A stretch of 64,000 bases of DNA from SP197 sp965242595. GTDB lineage: Bacteria; Pseudomonadota; Alphaproteobacteria; SP197. The notes under the pieces are model-generated. The model searched no databases and was not told where the DNA came from. It worked only from the letters and a program-made list of their open reading frames with translations. A program made the position numbers and the translations under genes. Shown here piece by piece: positions 34,817 to 45,250 of this stretch. The stretch covers positions 2,170,001 to 2,234,000 of the forward strand of contig OZ251464.1 in assembly GCA_965242595.1 (NCBI GenBank), written 5' to 3'. Numbering within the stretch: the first letter of the stretch is position 1; every line of letters starts with the position of its first letter.

Positions 34817-36175
34817 ATGGCCGCCGCTCCCAGCCCCCTGCGCGCCTTGCCCGCTGACCGGCTGGCCGGGCGGGCGCGCGTTCCCGGCGACAAATCCATC
34901 TCGCACCGGGCGCTGATCCTGGGCGCCCTGGCGGTGGGCGAAACCCGCATCTCCGGCCTGCTGGAGGGCGACGACGTTCTGGCGACGGCCGCCGCCCTGG
35001 CCGCCCTGGGCGCCCGGACGGCGCGCGAAGGGCCGGGCCTGTGGCGCGTGCACGGTTGCGGCATCGGCGGCCTGGCGGAGCCTGCGCAGGTGCTGGATGT
35101 GGGCAATTCCGGCACCGGCGCGCGCCTGCTGATGGGGGTGGCGGCGGGCCATGGCTTCGTTTCCTTCTTCACCGGCGATGCCTCGCTGTGCCGGCGGCCC
35201 ATGGCGCGCGTCCTGCGCCCGCTGGAGGCGATGGGCGCGCGTTTCCAGGCCGCCGGCGGGGACCGGCTGCCGCTGGCGATCCGGGGGCGCAGCCTGCCGC
35301 TGCCGCTGGTCTATGAGCTGCCGGTGGCGTCGGCGCAGGTGAAATCGGCCGTGCTGCTGGCCGGCCTCCACGCCCAGGGCACCACCACCACCGTGGAAAA
35401 CCGCCCCAGCCGCGACCACACCGAAAACCTGCTGGCGGCCTTCGGCGCCCGCCCCAGGGTGGAGCGCTGCGGCGCCCGGGTGGCGGTTTCGGTGGAAGGC
35501 GGGCGGGAGCTGACCCCGGCCGCGATCCGGGTGCCGGGCGATCCTTCCTCGGCCGCCTTCGCGGCGGTGGCGGCGGCGGCGCTGCCGGGTTCGTCGCTGG
35601 TGCTGGAAGGGGTGGGCGTGAACCCGCTGCGCATCGGCCTGTTCGAGACCCTGGGCGAGATGGGCGCCCTGCTGCGCTTCGAGAACCGGCGCCGGCAGGG
35701 GGGCGAGCAGGTGGCCGATATCGCCATCGAGGGCGCGCCGCTGCGGGGCGTGGAGGTGCCGCCGCAACGGGCGCCGGCCATGATCGACGAATATCCCGCC
35801 CTGGCCGTGGCGGCGGCCTGCGCCCGGGGCACGACCGCCATGCGCGGCCTGGCGGAGCTGCGGGTGAAGGAAAGCGACCGCCTGGCGGCCATGGCGGCGG
35901 GGCTGGCCGCCTGTGGCGTGGCGGTGACGGCCGAACGGGACGACCTCATGGTTCACGGCGCCGGTGGCCGGCCCCCCGGCGGCGCCAGGGTGCGAGCGGC
36001 GGGCGACCACCGCATCGCCATGGCCTTTCTGACCATGGGCCTGGTGGCGCGCGAAGCCGTGGAGGTGGACGACGGCGCCGCCATCGCCACCAGCTTCCCC
36101 GGTTTCGCCGCGTCGCTGGGCAGCCTGGGCGCGAGCGTGGCCCCGCCCGGCGGCGACCGCCCCGCCGGGCCATGA
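34817..36175 (+). CDS. aroA: 5-enolpyruvylshikimate-3-phosphate synthase
   Basis: This 452-residue enzyme joins shikimate 3-phosphate and phosphoenolpyruvate in aromatic amino-acid synthesis. Motifs are RVPGDKSISHRALILGAL, LDVGNSGTGARLLMG, ENRPSRDHTENLLAAFGA and the active-site AELRVKESDRLAAMA. The form with A in the NSGTGARL loop resembles class II-type enzymes of alphaproteobacteria. A GGTAGGGG ribosome site lies upstream. It opens a run of same-strand genes (aroA-cmk-rpsA-ihfB-lapA-pyrF-trpF). Confidence 0.95.
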   Translation: MAAAPSPLRALPADRLAGRARVPGDKSISHRALILGALAVGETRISGLLEGDDVLATAAALAALGARTAREGPGLWRVHGCGIGGLAEPAQVLDVGNSGTGARLLMGVAAGHGFVSFFTGDASLCRRPMARVLRPLEAMGARFQAAGGDRLPLAIRGRSLPLPLVYELPVASAQVKSAVLLAGLHAQGTTTTVENRPSRDHTENLLAAFGARPRVERCGARVAVSVEGGRELTPAAIRVPGDPSSAAFAAVAAAALPGSSLVLEGVGVNPLRIGLFETLGEMGALLRFENRRRQGGEQVADIAIEGAPLRGVEVPPQRAPAMIDEYPALAVAAACARGTTAMRGLAELRVKESDRLAAMAAGLAACGVAVTAERDDLMVHGAGGRPPGGARVRAAGDHRIAMAFLTMGLVAREAVEVDDGAAIATSFPGFAASLGSLGASVAPPGGDRPAGP

Positions 36176-36205
36176 CCGCCACCGTGACGACGCCGTGACG
36201 CCACC

Positions 36206-36978
36206 ATGACGATCATCGTCGCCATCGACGGCCCCACCGCCTCCGGCAAGGGCACGCTGGCGCGGCGCCTGGCCGGGCATATGGGCCTGCGCCATCTCGA
36301 CAGCGGCCTGATCTATCGCGCCACCGCCGCCCGGGTGCTGGCGGCCGGGGCATCGCCCCGGGACGAAGCGGCGGCCGCCGCCTGCGCCCGCCGGCTGCGG
36401 GAGGCGGACCTGGAACAGGACGGCCTGCGCCGCCAGGAGATCGGGCGCGCCGCCTCCATCCTGGCGGTTCACGGCGCCGTGCGCAGGGCGCTGATCGGCT
36501 TCCAGCGCCGCTTCGCCGCCCGTCCGCCGGGGGCGGCGATCGATGGGCGCGATATCGGCACCGTGGTCTGCCCCGGCGCCCAGGCCAAGCTGTTCGTGAC
36601 CGCCAGCCTGGAGGCGCGCGCCCGGCGCCGCTGGGCCGAGCTGCGGGCGCGGGGCGAGGCGGCCGCGTTGCGCCAGGTGGCGGACGAGCTGGCGGAACGC
36701 GACCGCCGCGACAGCGAGCGGGCGCTGGCCCCGCTGTGCCAGGCGGCGGATGCGGTGGTGCTGGATACCACCCATCTCGATGCCGAAGCGGCGTTCGCCC
36801 GCGCCCTGGCGGCGGTGGAAGAGCGGTTGAAGGCGCCGCGCCATGGCTCTATACAGGCGGCTGGGGACGATCCGGTTCCCGGGGCCGGATGGGGTGCTGC
36901 CTCGCGCCGCCGCGATGGGGACCGCATCCCGGGCGGCCGCCACCGGCGACCGCTTCCCCGCAACCATCGGGAGACGCC

Positions 36979-36982
<4 letters not shown>
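36206..36982 (+). CDS. cmk: Cytidylate kinase
   Basis: This 258-residue kinase phosphorylates CMP and dCMP. The P-loop is DGPTASGKGTLARRL; LRHLDSGLIYRA, DGRDIGTVVCPGA and RDRRDSERALAPL are further signatures. The usual family length is about 210-225 residues. Here about 45 extra C-terminal residues of low-complexity, basic sequence (ending RRPLPRNHRETP) run up to and overlap rpsA by 4 bp (ATGA). The extension is probably a translated former spacer that couples translation to rpsA. Confidence 0.93.
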
Positions 36983-39042
<2,060 letters not shown>

Positions 39043-39063
39043 CGGCGGCGGCGCGGCCTCGCC

Positions 39064-39351
39064 ATGACCAAATCCGAGCTGATCGCCCGTCTGGCGGAGC
39101 GCAACCCCCACCTCTACCGCCGCGACCTGGAGCGGGTGGTCAACACCGTCTTCGCCGAGATCGTCGCTGCCCTGGCCGCAGGCGACCGGGTGGAGCTGCG
39201 CGGCTTCGGCTCCTTCTCGGTGCGCCGGCGCGAGGCGCGCATGGGCCGCAATCCGCGCACCGGGGCGACCGTGGCGGTGGCCGGGAAACATCTGCCCTTC
39301 TTCAAAACCGGCAAGGAGCTGCGGCGGCGCCTCAACCGGGACAGGGGCTGA
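39064..39351 (+). CDS. ihfB: Integration host factor subunit beta
   Basis: This 95-residue DNA-bending protein of the HU/IHF family begins MTKSELIARLAERNPHLYRR and includes ELRGFGSFSVRRREARMGRN followed by the conserved P of the DNA-intercalating beta arm (NPRTGATVAV). With IhfA it bends DNA at specific sites. Location directly after rpsA is the classic gene order. Confidence 0.95.
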   Translation: MTKSELIARLAERNPHLYRRDLERVVNTVFAEIVAALAAGDRVELRGFGSFSVRRREARMGRNPRTGATVAVAGKHLPFFKTGKELRRRLNRDRG

Positions 39352-39355
39352 CGCC

Positions 39356-39709
39356 ATGGGCAGGGCGCTGCGCCTGCCGGTGCGGTTGCTGGCCCTGGCG
39401 GCCGCCCTGGCGGCGGTGATCTTCGCCCTGGCCAATCGCCAGCCGGTGGCGGTGTCCCTGGCGCCCCTGCCCTGGACGCTGGAGCTGGGGCTGTGGCTGC
39501 TGGCCCTGGTCTGCTTTGCCGCCGGCGCGCTGCTGGGCGGGCTGATCCTGTGGAGCGCCGGCCACGGACGCCGCAGCGTTCGCCTGCGCCGCCGCGTCGG
39601 CGAGCTGGCCGAGCGGCTGGCCGAGGCGCGGGGCCGCATCGCGCAGCTGGAAAACGATGCGGCGGGCGCGGCGCTGCCCCCCCCCGCGCTGCCCGAGGAG
39701 CGGCGATGA
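39356..39709 (+). CDS. LapA family membrane protein (DUF1049)
   Basis: This 117-residue protein has two membrane segments (LLALAAALAAVIFALA and LWLLALVCFAAGALLGGLIL) separated by NRQPVAVSLAPLPW, followed by a charged coiled coil, which is the layout of LapA/YciS proteins. In other bacteria these help organise lipopolysaccharide assembly with LapB. It starts 4 bp after ihfB and overlaps pyrF by 4 bp (ATGA), so all three are co-transcribed. Confidence 0.85.
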   Translation: MGRALRLPVRLLALAAALAAVIFALANRQPVAVSLAPLPWTLELGLWLLALVCFAAGALLGGLILWSAGHGRRSVRLRRRVGELAERLAEARGRIAQLENDAAGAALPPPALPEERR

Positions 39710-40452
39710 GCGCGCCCGCCGCCAGGGCGCGCCTGCTGTTCGCCATCGACAGCGCCGATCTCGCCACGGCGCGCCGCCTCGCCACCCGCGCCGCCGGCCA
39801 TGTCGGCGGGCTGAAGCTGGGGCTGGAATTCTTCTGCGCCCATGGCCCGGATGGCGCGCGCCAGGTGGCGCGGGGCCAGCGCCTGTTCCTCGACCTCAAG
39901 CTCCACGACATCCCCGCCACCGTCGCCGGCGCCATTCGCGCCATCGCGCCGCTGCGCCCCTTTCTCGCCACCGTCCATGCCGGCGGCGGGGCCGCCATGA
40001 TGAAGGCGGCCGCCGCCGCCGCGCGCGAGGCCGGCGAAGGGCGGGCGAAGCTGGTCGCCGTCACCGCGCTGACCAGCCTGGATGCGGACGATCTCGCCGC
40101 CCTGGCCCCGGGCGCAGGCGCGCTGGGCGAACGGGTGGAGCGGCTGGCCGTCATGGCGCTGGAATGCGGCCTGGACGGCGTGGTGTGTTCCGCCCACGAG
40201 GCCGCCCGCCTGCGTCGGCGCCTCGGCCCGGAGGTGGCGATCGTGGTGCCCGGCATCCGCCCGCCCGGCGCCGCCGCCGGCGGCCACAAGCGCCAGGCGA
40301 CGCCGGCCCAGGCGCTGGCGGCCGGCGCCGATTATCTGGTGGTGGGGCGCCCCATCGCCTGTGCCGGCGATCCGGCGGCGGCGGCGGACGCCATGGTCGC
40401 CGCCATGGCCGCCAGGGTCGCCAGGGCTGCCAGGGTCGCCAGGGCTGGATGA
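39706..40452 (+). CDS. pyrF: Orotidine 5'-phosphate decarboxylase
   Basis: This 248-residue TIM-barrel enzyme makes UMP from OMP. The N-terminal LLFAIDSADLATARRLA and the catalytic LFLDLKLHDIPATVAGAIRA (with the Asp/Lys/Asp array) are clear, as is the C-terminal VVPGIRPPG and DYLVVGRPI phosphate-binding region. A short VARAARVARAG repeat ends the protein. trpF follows after 3 bp. Confidence 0.95.
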   Translation: MSAPAARARLLFAIDSADLATARRLATRAAGHVGGLKLGLEFFCAHGPDGARQVARGQRLFLDLKLHDIPATVAGAIRAIAPLRPFLATVHAGGGAAMMKAAAAAAREAGEGRAKLVAVTALTSLDADDLAALAPGAGALGERVERLAVMALECGLDGVVCSAHEAARLRRRLGPEVAIVVPGIRPPGAAAGGHKRQATPAQALAAGADYLVVGRPIACAGDPAAAADAMVAAMAARVARAARVARAG

Positions 40453-40455
40453 GAG

Positions 40456-41106
40456 ATGGCGCTGGCCGTCAAAATCTGCGGCCTTACCGATGCCGCCGCC
40501 CTGGATGCCGCCATCCGCCACGGCGCCCGCTATGTCGGCTTTATCTTCTTTGCCGCCAGCCCGCGCCACCTTTCCTTCGAACGGGCGCGGGCGCTGGCGG
40601 CACGGGTGCCGGGCGATGTGGAGCGGGTGGGGGTCGTGGTCGATGGCGACGACGACCTGCTGGCCCAGGTGATGGCGGCGGCCGCTCCCGGCGTTCTTCA
40701 GCTTCACGGCGGCGAGGGGCCGGGCCGGGTGGCCGCCATCCGCGCCCGCTTCGGCGTGAAGGCGATGAAGGTTGTCCGCGTGGCCGCCGCCGCCGATCTG
40801 GATGGCGCCGCCGCCTTCGAAGGGGCGGCCGATATGCTGATGTTCGATGCCCGCCCGCCGCCCGGCGCCAGCCGCCCGGGCGGCAACGCCACCGCCTTCG
40901 ACTGGCGTCTGCTGGCCGGGCGCCGCTGGCGCTGCCCCTGGCTGCTGTCGGGCGGGCTGGACGCCGACAATCTGGCCCAGGCCGTGGCCGCCTCCGGCGC
41001 GAGGGCGGTCGATGTCTCGTCCGGCGTCGAGCGGGCGCCGGGCCGGCCAGGTCGGAAGGATCCCGCGCGTATTCGCGCCTTCCTGGAACGGGCGGCGGCT
41101 TTGTAG
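40456..41106 (+). CDS. trpF: Phosphoribosylanthranilate isomerase
   Basis: This 216-residue TIM-barrel enzyme catalyses an Amadori rearrangement in tryptophan synthesis. It begins LAVKICGLTDAAALDAAIRH, with the catalytic cysteine, and has GFIFFAASPRHLSFERARAL, LQLHGGEGPGRV, a phosphate-binding LLSGGLDADNLAQAV and DVSSGVERAPG. In many alphaproteobacteria trpB follows directly; here a 4.1-kb block lies between. Confidence 0.95.
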   Translation: MALAVKICGLTDAAALDAAIRHGARYVGFIFFAASPRHLSFERARALAARVPGDVERVGVVVDGDDDLLAQVMAAAAPGVLQLHGGEGPGRVAAIRARFGVKAMKVVRVAAAADLDGAAAFEGAADMLMFDARPPPGASRPGGNATAFDWRLLAGRRWRCPWLLSGGLDADNLAQAVAASGARAVDVSSGVERAPGRPGRKDPARIRAFLERAAAL

Positions 41107-41272
41107 CGGCGCGGGTGGAAGGGGGGGCGGCAAAGCCTCGCTGCGGGTTTTCCGGGACACGCCCGCGCGAACCCGGTCGGTTATCGCTGCCACGACGAGG
41201 AGACGGCTCGGTTGGCCGGTCCGCGGCCCGCGGTGAGCAGCGGGCGGGTTCAGCACCTCGTGGCGCCCGGTG

Positions 41273-41662
41273 TCATTCCGTCCGGTGGCGCCCCCTGTGA
41301 CGATAGATCTCGACGCCGGCCGCGGCGGCATCGGCCAGCGCCTCGGGCTTGGCGGCGCGGATGCGGACGGCGGCGACGCGGGGATCGGCCAGGCAGGCTG
41401 CGGCCAGGCGTTCGGCGAAGCTTTCCACCAGGGCGATATGGCCGCCCTGGGCCAGGCGGCGGGCATGGCCGGCGGCGCTGCGGTAATCGACCACCGAGGC
41501 GGAATCGGCTTCGTCCGGCGGGCCGGTTTCCACCTCCAGTTCGATATCGACCGTCAAGGGCTGGCGGCGGCCGCGCTCGCTGGCGAGGATGCCGATGGCG
41601 GCGTCGAGGCGCAGCCCGTGGACGAAGACCGTGGTCCGGCTCATCGCGCCCGCCGCGCTCAT
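41273..41662 (-). CDS. folB: Dihydroneopterin aldolase
   Basis: This 129-residue protein has the T-fold of dihydroneopterin aldolase: FVHGLRLDAAIGILASERGR, a DIELEVE strand, SVVDYRSAAG and LVESFAERLAAACLADPRV. It cleaves dihydroneopterin in folate synthesis. ATG 41662 overlaps the stop of the SDR gene (ATGA) and is followed by a second possible start (MSRTT) at 41644; the first is chosen because of the coupling. It converges with trpF. Confidence 0.9.
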   Translation of the reverse strand: MSAAGAMSRTTVFVHGLRLDAAIGILASERGRRQPLTVDIELEVETGPPDEADSASVVDYRSAAGHARRLAQGGHIALVESFAERLAAACLADPRVAAVRIRAAKPEALADAAAAGVEIYRHRGRHRTE

Positions 41663-42444
41663 TCGGGCGCCCCCCGGTCCGGCCCCCGGTCCGACGCATA
41701 GCCGCCTGCGGGATGCAGCCAGCCCAGGCTCTGGCCGCCATCGAGGCAGAGGGTCTGGCCGGTCATCGCCGGGGCGGCGATCAGGAAGCGCAGGGCGTCG
41801 CAAAGCTCGCCGGGGGCGGTGCCGCGCCGCAGCGGGTGGCGGGCGGTCCAGCGCCTCATGACGGCCTCGTCGCTGCCGACATTGGGCAGGGCGATCCCCG
41901 GCGCGATGGCGTTGACGCGGATGGCGGGCGCCAGTTCCAGCGCCCAGATGCGGGTGAGCGTGGCCAGCGCGCTCTTGGCCGCCTGGTAGGACATGTAGTC
42001 GGGCGTCGGGTTCGCCACCCGCTGATCCAGCAGGTTGACGATCTGGCCGCCGGAGCGGGCGCCGAACCCGGCCGCGAAGCCCTGGGCGAGCAGCATCGGC
42101 GCCACCAGATTGACCGCGAGATTGGTGGCGATGGTGGCGGCGCTGGCGCTGCGCACGCCGTCGGCGATGAAGGTGCTGGCGTTGTTGACCAGCAGGGACA
42201 GCGGCCCCAGGGCGGCGCTGGCGCGTCCCGGCAGCGCGCGGGCCGCCTCGCCGCAGGTCAGGTCGGCCTCCAGGGCCACGGCCTTGCCGCCACCGGCGCG
42301 GATGGCCTCGGCCTCGGCGCGGGCGGCGGCGGCCGAATCGCGGGCGTGGAGGGCGACCGCCCAGCCATCCGCCGCCAGGGAGCGGGCCATCGCCAGCCCC
42401 AGCCGGCGCCCGGCGCCCGTCACCAGCGCGGCGCGCGCCGTCAC
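41659..42444 (-). CDS. Short-chain dehydrogenase, pteridine-reductase-like
   Basis: This 261-residue classical SDR has the cofactor motif TGAGRRLGLAMARSLA, NNAST, and the catalytic YQAAK after DYMSYQ. The double arginine after the glycines (TGxGRRLG) is the mark of pteridine reductase and FolM-like enzymes, which use NADPH. Overlap with folB (ATGA) fits a role in reducing dihydropterins in folate metabolism. Its start also overlaps the end of uvrB by 4 bp. The precise substrate is inferred from context. Confidence 0.8.
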   Translation of the reverse strand: MTARAALVTGAGRRLGLAMARSLAADGWAVALHARDSAAAARAEAEAIRAGGGKAVALEADLTCGEAARALPGRASAALGPLSLLVNNASTFIADGVRSASAATIATNLAVNLVAPMLLAQGFAAGFGARSGGQIVNLLDQRVANPTPDYMSYQAAKSALATLTRIWALELAPAIRVNAIAPGIALPNVGSDEAVMRRWTARHPLRRGTAPGELCDALRFLIAAPAMTGQTLCLDGGQSLGWLHPAGGYASDRGPDRGAPE

Positions 42445-44561
42445 GGTCCCCGCCGCTGGCGCCGCTTGCGGCGCGTCCGGCGCCCCGTGGCGGCCCCGGT
42501 GGCGGCCCGGGGGGCGATGCCGATATCGAAGGCTTCCAGGCGGCGGATCTCGTCGCGCAGCCGCGCCGCTTCCTCGAACTCCAGCTCGCCCGCCGCTGCG
42601 CGCATGCGCTTTTCCAGGCCGGCGATGCGTTCGGCCAGCGTCATGCCCTGCTCGCCGCCAGCCTCGGCTACGCCCTCGGCAACACCCAGACCGACGGTGA
42701 CATAATCGGCCTCATAGACGCTTTGCAGCACATCGGAAACGCCCTTGCGCACCGATTCCGGCGTCACGCCGTGGTCCTGGTTCCAGGCCTGCTGCCTGGC
42801 GCGGCGGCGCTCGGTTTCGGCGATGGCCTTCTCCAGCGATCGCGTGCTGCGGTCGGCATAGAGGATGACGCGCCCGTCGATATTGCGCGCCGCCCGGCCG
42901 ATGGTCTGCACCAGCGAGGTTTCCGAGCGCAGAAAGCCCTCCTTGTCGGCGTCCAGAATGGCGACCAGGGCGCATTCGGGGATGTCGAGACCCTCCCGCA
43001 ACAGGTTGATGCCGACCAGCACGTCGAAGGCGCCCAGCCGCAGGTCGCGGACGATCTCGATCCGCTCCAGGGTGTCGATGTCGGAGTGAAGATAACGCAC
43101 CCGGAGCCCGGCCTCGGTGAGATATTCGGTCAGCGCCTCGGCCATGCGCTTGGTCAGGGTGGTGACCAGCACGCGCTGGCCCCGCGCCGCGACCTGCCCG
43201 GCCTCGGCGATCAGATCGTCCACCTGGACGGAGGCGGGGCGGCGGATGCAGGGGGGGTCGATCAGGCCGGTGGGGCGGATCACCTGTTCGACGAACACGC
43301 CGCCGGTGCGCGCCAGCTCCCAATCGCCCGGCGTCGCCGAAACGAAGATGGATTGCGGGCGCATGGCGTCCCATTCCTCGAATTTGAGCGGGCGGTTATC
43401 GACGGCGGAGGGCAGGCGGAAGCCGAATTCGGCCAGAGTCGATTTGCGCTTGAAGTCGCCGCGGAACATGCCGCCGACCTGGGGCACGGCGACATGGCTT
43501 TCGTCGATGAAGATCATGGCGTTGTCCGGCAGATACTCCATCAGGGTCGGCGGCGGCTCGCCCGGGGCGCGTCCGGTGAGAAAGCGGGAATAGTTCTCGA
43601 TGCCGGCGCAGATGCCGGTCGCCTGCAACATCTCCAGGTCGAAGGTGCAGCGTTGTTCCAGCCGCTCCGCCTCCAGATGGCGCCCCTCCCTGCGGAAGTG
43701 GTCCAGCCTTTCCTTCAACTCCAGCCCGATGGCGGCGATGGCCTGGTGCAGCGTCGGCTTGGGCACGATGTAGTGGCTGTTGGGATAGACGGTTGCCTGC
43801 CGCATCGCGCCGGCCTTTTCGCCGGTCAGCGGGTCGAACTCGACGATCTCCTCGACCTGGTCGCCGAACAGGGCGATGCGCCAGGCGCCGTCTTCCAGAT
43901 GGCTGGGAAAGATCTCCACCGTCTCGCCGCGGGCGCGAAAGCAGCCGCGGGCAAAGGCGGTATCGTTGCGGCGGTATTGCAGCTCCACCAGGCGGCGCAG
44001 CAGATCGTCGCGCTCCACCGTCATGCCGGTTTCCAGGGCCACCGTCATGGCCGAATAGCTCTCCACATCGCCGATGCCGTAGATGCAGGAGACGCTGGCG
44101 ACGATGATGGTGTCGTCCCGTTCCAGAATGGCGCGGGTGGCCGCGTGGCGCAGGCGGTCGATCTGCTCGTTGCGGCTGGATTCCTTCTCGATATAGGTGT
44201 CGGTGCGCGGCACATAGGCCTCGGGCTGATAGTAATCGTAATAGGAGACGAAATATTCCACCGCGTTCTCCGGGAAAAAGCCCTTGAACTCGCCATAAAG
44301 CTGGGCGGCCAGGGTCTTGTTGGGCGCCAGCACCAGCGCCGGGCGGCCCATGCGGGCGATCACCTGGGCCATGGTGTAGGTCTTGCCGGAACCGGTGACG
44401 CCCAGCAGCACCTGGTCGCGCTCGCCCTGGATCAGGCCGGCGATCAGGCTGTCGATGGCGGCCGGCTGATCGCCCTGGGGCTGGAATTCGGACACCAGCC
44501 GGAACGGCGAGGGCCGCACCGGCTGGAAGCAATCGCTGCTGTGGTGTCGGGCGAGGGCCAT
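42441..44561 (-). CDS. uvrB: Excinuclease ABC subunit B
   Basis: This 706-residue helicase-like protein of nucleotide excision repair verifies damage and loads UvrC. Walker A is LLGVTGSGKT, the damage-probing hairpin is YYDYYQPEAYVPRTDTYIEK, the DEAD-type box is FIDESHV, and helicase motif VI is QTIGRAARN. The C-terminal UVR motif (GELEFEEAARLRDEIRRLE) is intact, and the final tail is basic. A longer frame from 44618 would add 19 residues but begins only 13 bp from the tRNA end, so ATG 44561 is preferred. Confidence 0.93.
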   Translation of the reverse strand: MALARHHSSDCFQPVRPSPFRLVSEFQPQGDQPAAIDSLIAGLIQGERDQVLLGVTGSGKTYTMAQVIARMGRPALVLAPNKTLAAQLYGEFKGFFPENAVEYFVSYYDYYQPEAYVPRTDTYIEKESSRNEQIDRLRHAATRAILERDDTIIVASVSCIYGIGDVESYSAMTVALETGMTVERDDLLRRLVELQYRRNDTAFARGCFRARGETVEIFPSHLEDGAWRIALFGDQVEEIVEFDPLTGEKAGAMRQATVYPNSHYIVPKPTLHQAIAAIGLELKERLDHFRREGRHLEAERLEQRCTFDLEMLQATGICAGIENYSRFLTGRAPGEPPPTLMEYLPDNAMIFIDESHVAVPQVGGMFRGDFKRKSTLAEFGFRLPSAVDNRPLKFEEWDAMRPQSIFVSATPGDWELARTGGVFVEQVIRPTGLIDPPCIRRPASVQVDDLIAEAGQVAARGQRVLVTTLTKRMAEALTEYLTEAGLRVRYLHSDIDTLERIEIVRDLRLGAFDVLVGINLLREGLDIPECALVAILDADKEGFLRSETSLVQTIGRAARNIDGRVILYADRSTRSLEKAIAETERRRARQQAWNQDHGVTPESVRKGVSDVLQSVYEADYVTVGLGVAEGVAEAGGEQGMTLAERIAGLEKRMRAAAGELEFEEAARLRDEIRRLEAFDIGIAPRAATGAATGRRTRRKRRQRRGP

Positions 44562-44630
44562 GGCGGTTGCGCGGGCGGGTTCAGGATAGCGGCCGGGGGA
44601 TAGCTGCTGGGGGGGCATGTGAACATGAAC

Positions 44631-44707
<77 letters not shown>

Positions 44708-44745
44708 CCCGGAATCGACTGTCGTCAACTTGTCATCGACCGGTG

Positions 44746-45051
44746 TCAACTGGCGTCGGCGGACGGGCGCCAGCGGAAATTGTCGCCATAGGATTTGGGC
44801 ACGATGCGGCGCGGGCGATGCTGCGCGAGGCGATAGGCGATGCCGTGGCGCTCGGCATAGGCCACCGCCTCTTCCCGGCTGGCGAAGGCGAGGCGGATCT
44901 GGCTGGCCGCCATGTCGGACGAGCCGGTCCAGCCCGTCAGCGGGTCCACCGTCGCCGCCGCCAGGGCCTCATGCTCCAGCACCCAGTGGCGGCTGCGGGC
45001 GTGGCCCGACTGCATGGCGCTTTTGGCGGGGCGGTAGATTCGGGCAGCCAT
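44746..45051 (-). CDS. NDUFS4-like complex I accessory protein
   Basis: This 101-residue protein begins MAARIYRPAKSAMQSGHARS and contains RHWVLEHE, DPLTGWTGSSDM, a run of LAFASREEAVAYAERHGIAY and the C-terminal KSYGDNFRWRP, which together define the ETC complex I subunit family (NDUFS4, 18 kDa). It is an accessory subunit shared by alphaproteobacteria and mitochondria. The tRNA-Arg lies 38 bp downstream on the same strand; trpB is divergent. Confidence 0.92.
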   Translation of the reverse strand: MAARIYRPAKSAMQSGHARSRHWVLEHEALAAATVDPLTGWTGSSDMAASQIRLAFASREEAVAYAERHGIAYRLAQHRPRRIVPKSYGDNFRWRPSADAS

Positions 45052-45098
45052 GGCACCTCCCGGCACGGCGCAGCGCCGGCCTGCAATCGTCGGCCCAT

Positions 45099-45158
45099 AT
45101 CCGGCCTGTCCAGGGACTATCCGGCCTCTACAGGGACTATCCAGCCTGTATAAGGCAG
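45099..45158. repeat. 20-bp tandem repeat upstream of trpB
   Basis: Units beginning ATCCGGCCTGTCCAGGGACT recur at 45099, 45119 and (degenerate) 45139. They lie in the 199-bp divergent space between the NDUFS4-like gene and trpB, about 90 bp before trpB. No leader peptide or attenuator is recognised. Confidence 0.7.
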
Positions 45159-45250
45159 GCCCGCTTGCGGGCGCAAGCGGCCCCGCCCCGCGCGCATTGC
45201 CAAGGCGGCGGCGACGGGGCATGGTGGCGCCCGGCCGCGGGCGTGGAGCC

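Noticed and set aside
44562..44618. Longer uvrB start at 44618
   Set aside because: It would begin 13 bp from the end of the tRNA without a ribosome site and adds residues not typical of UvrB; the ATG at 44561 gives a normal N-terminus.
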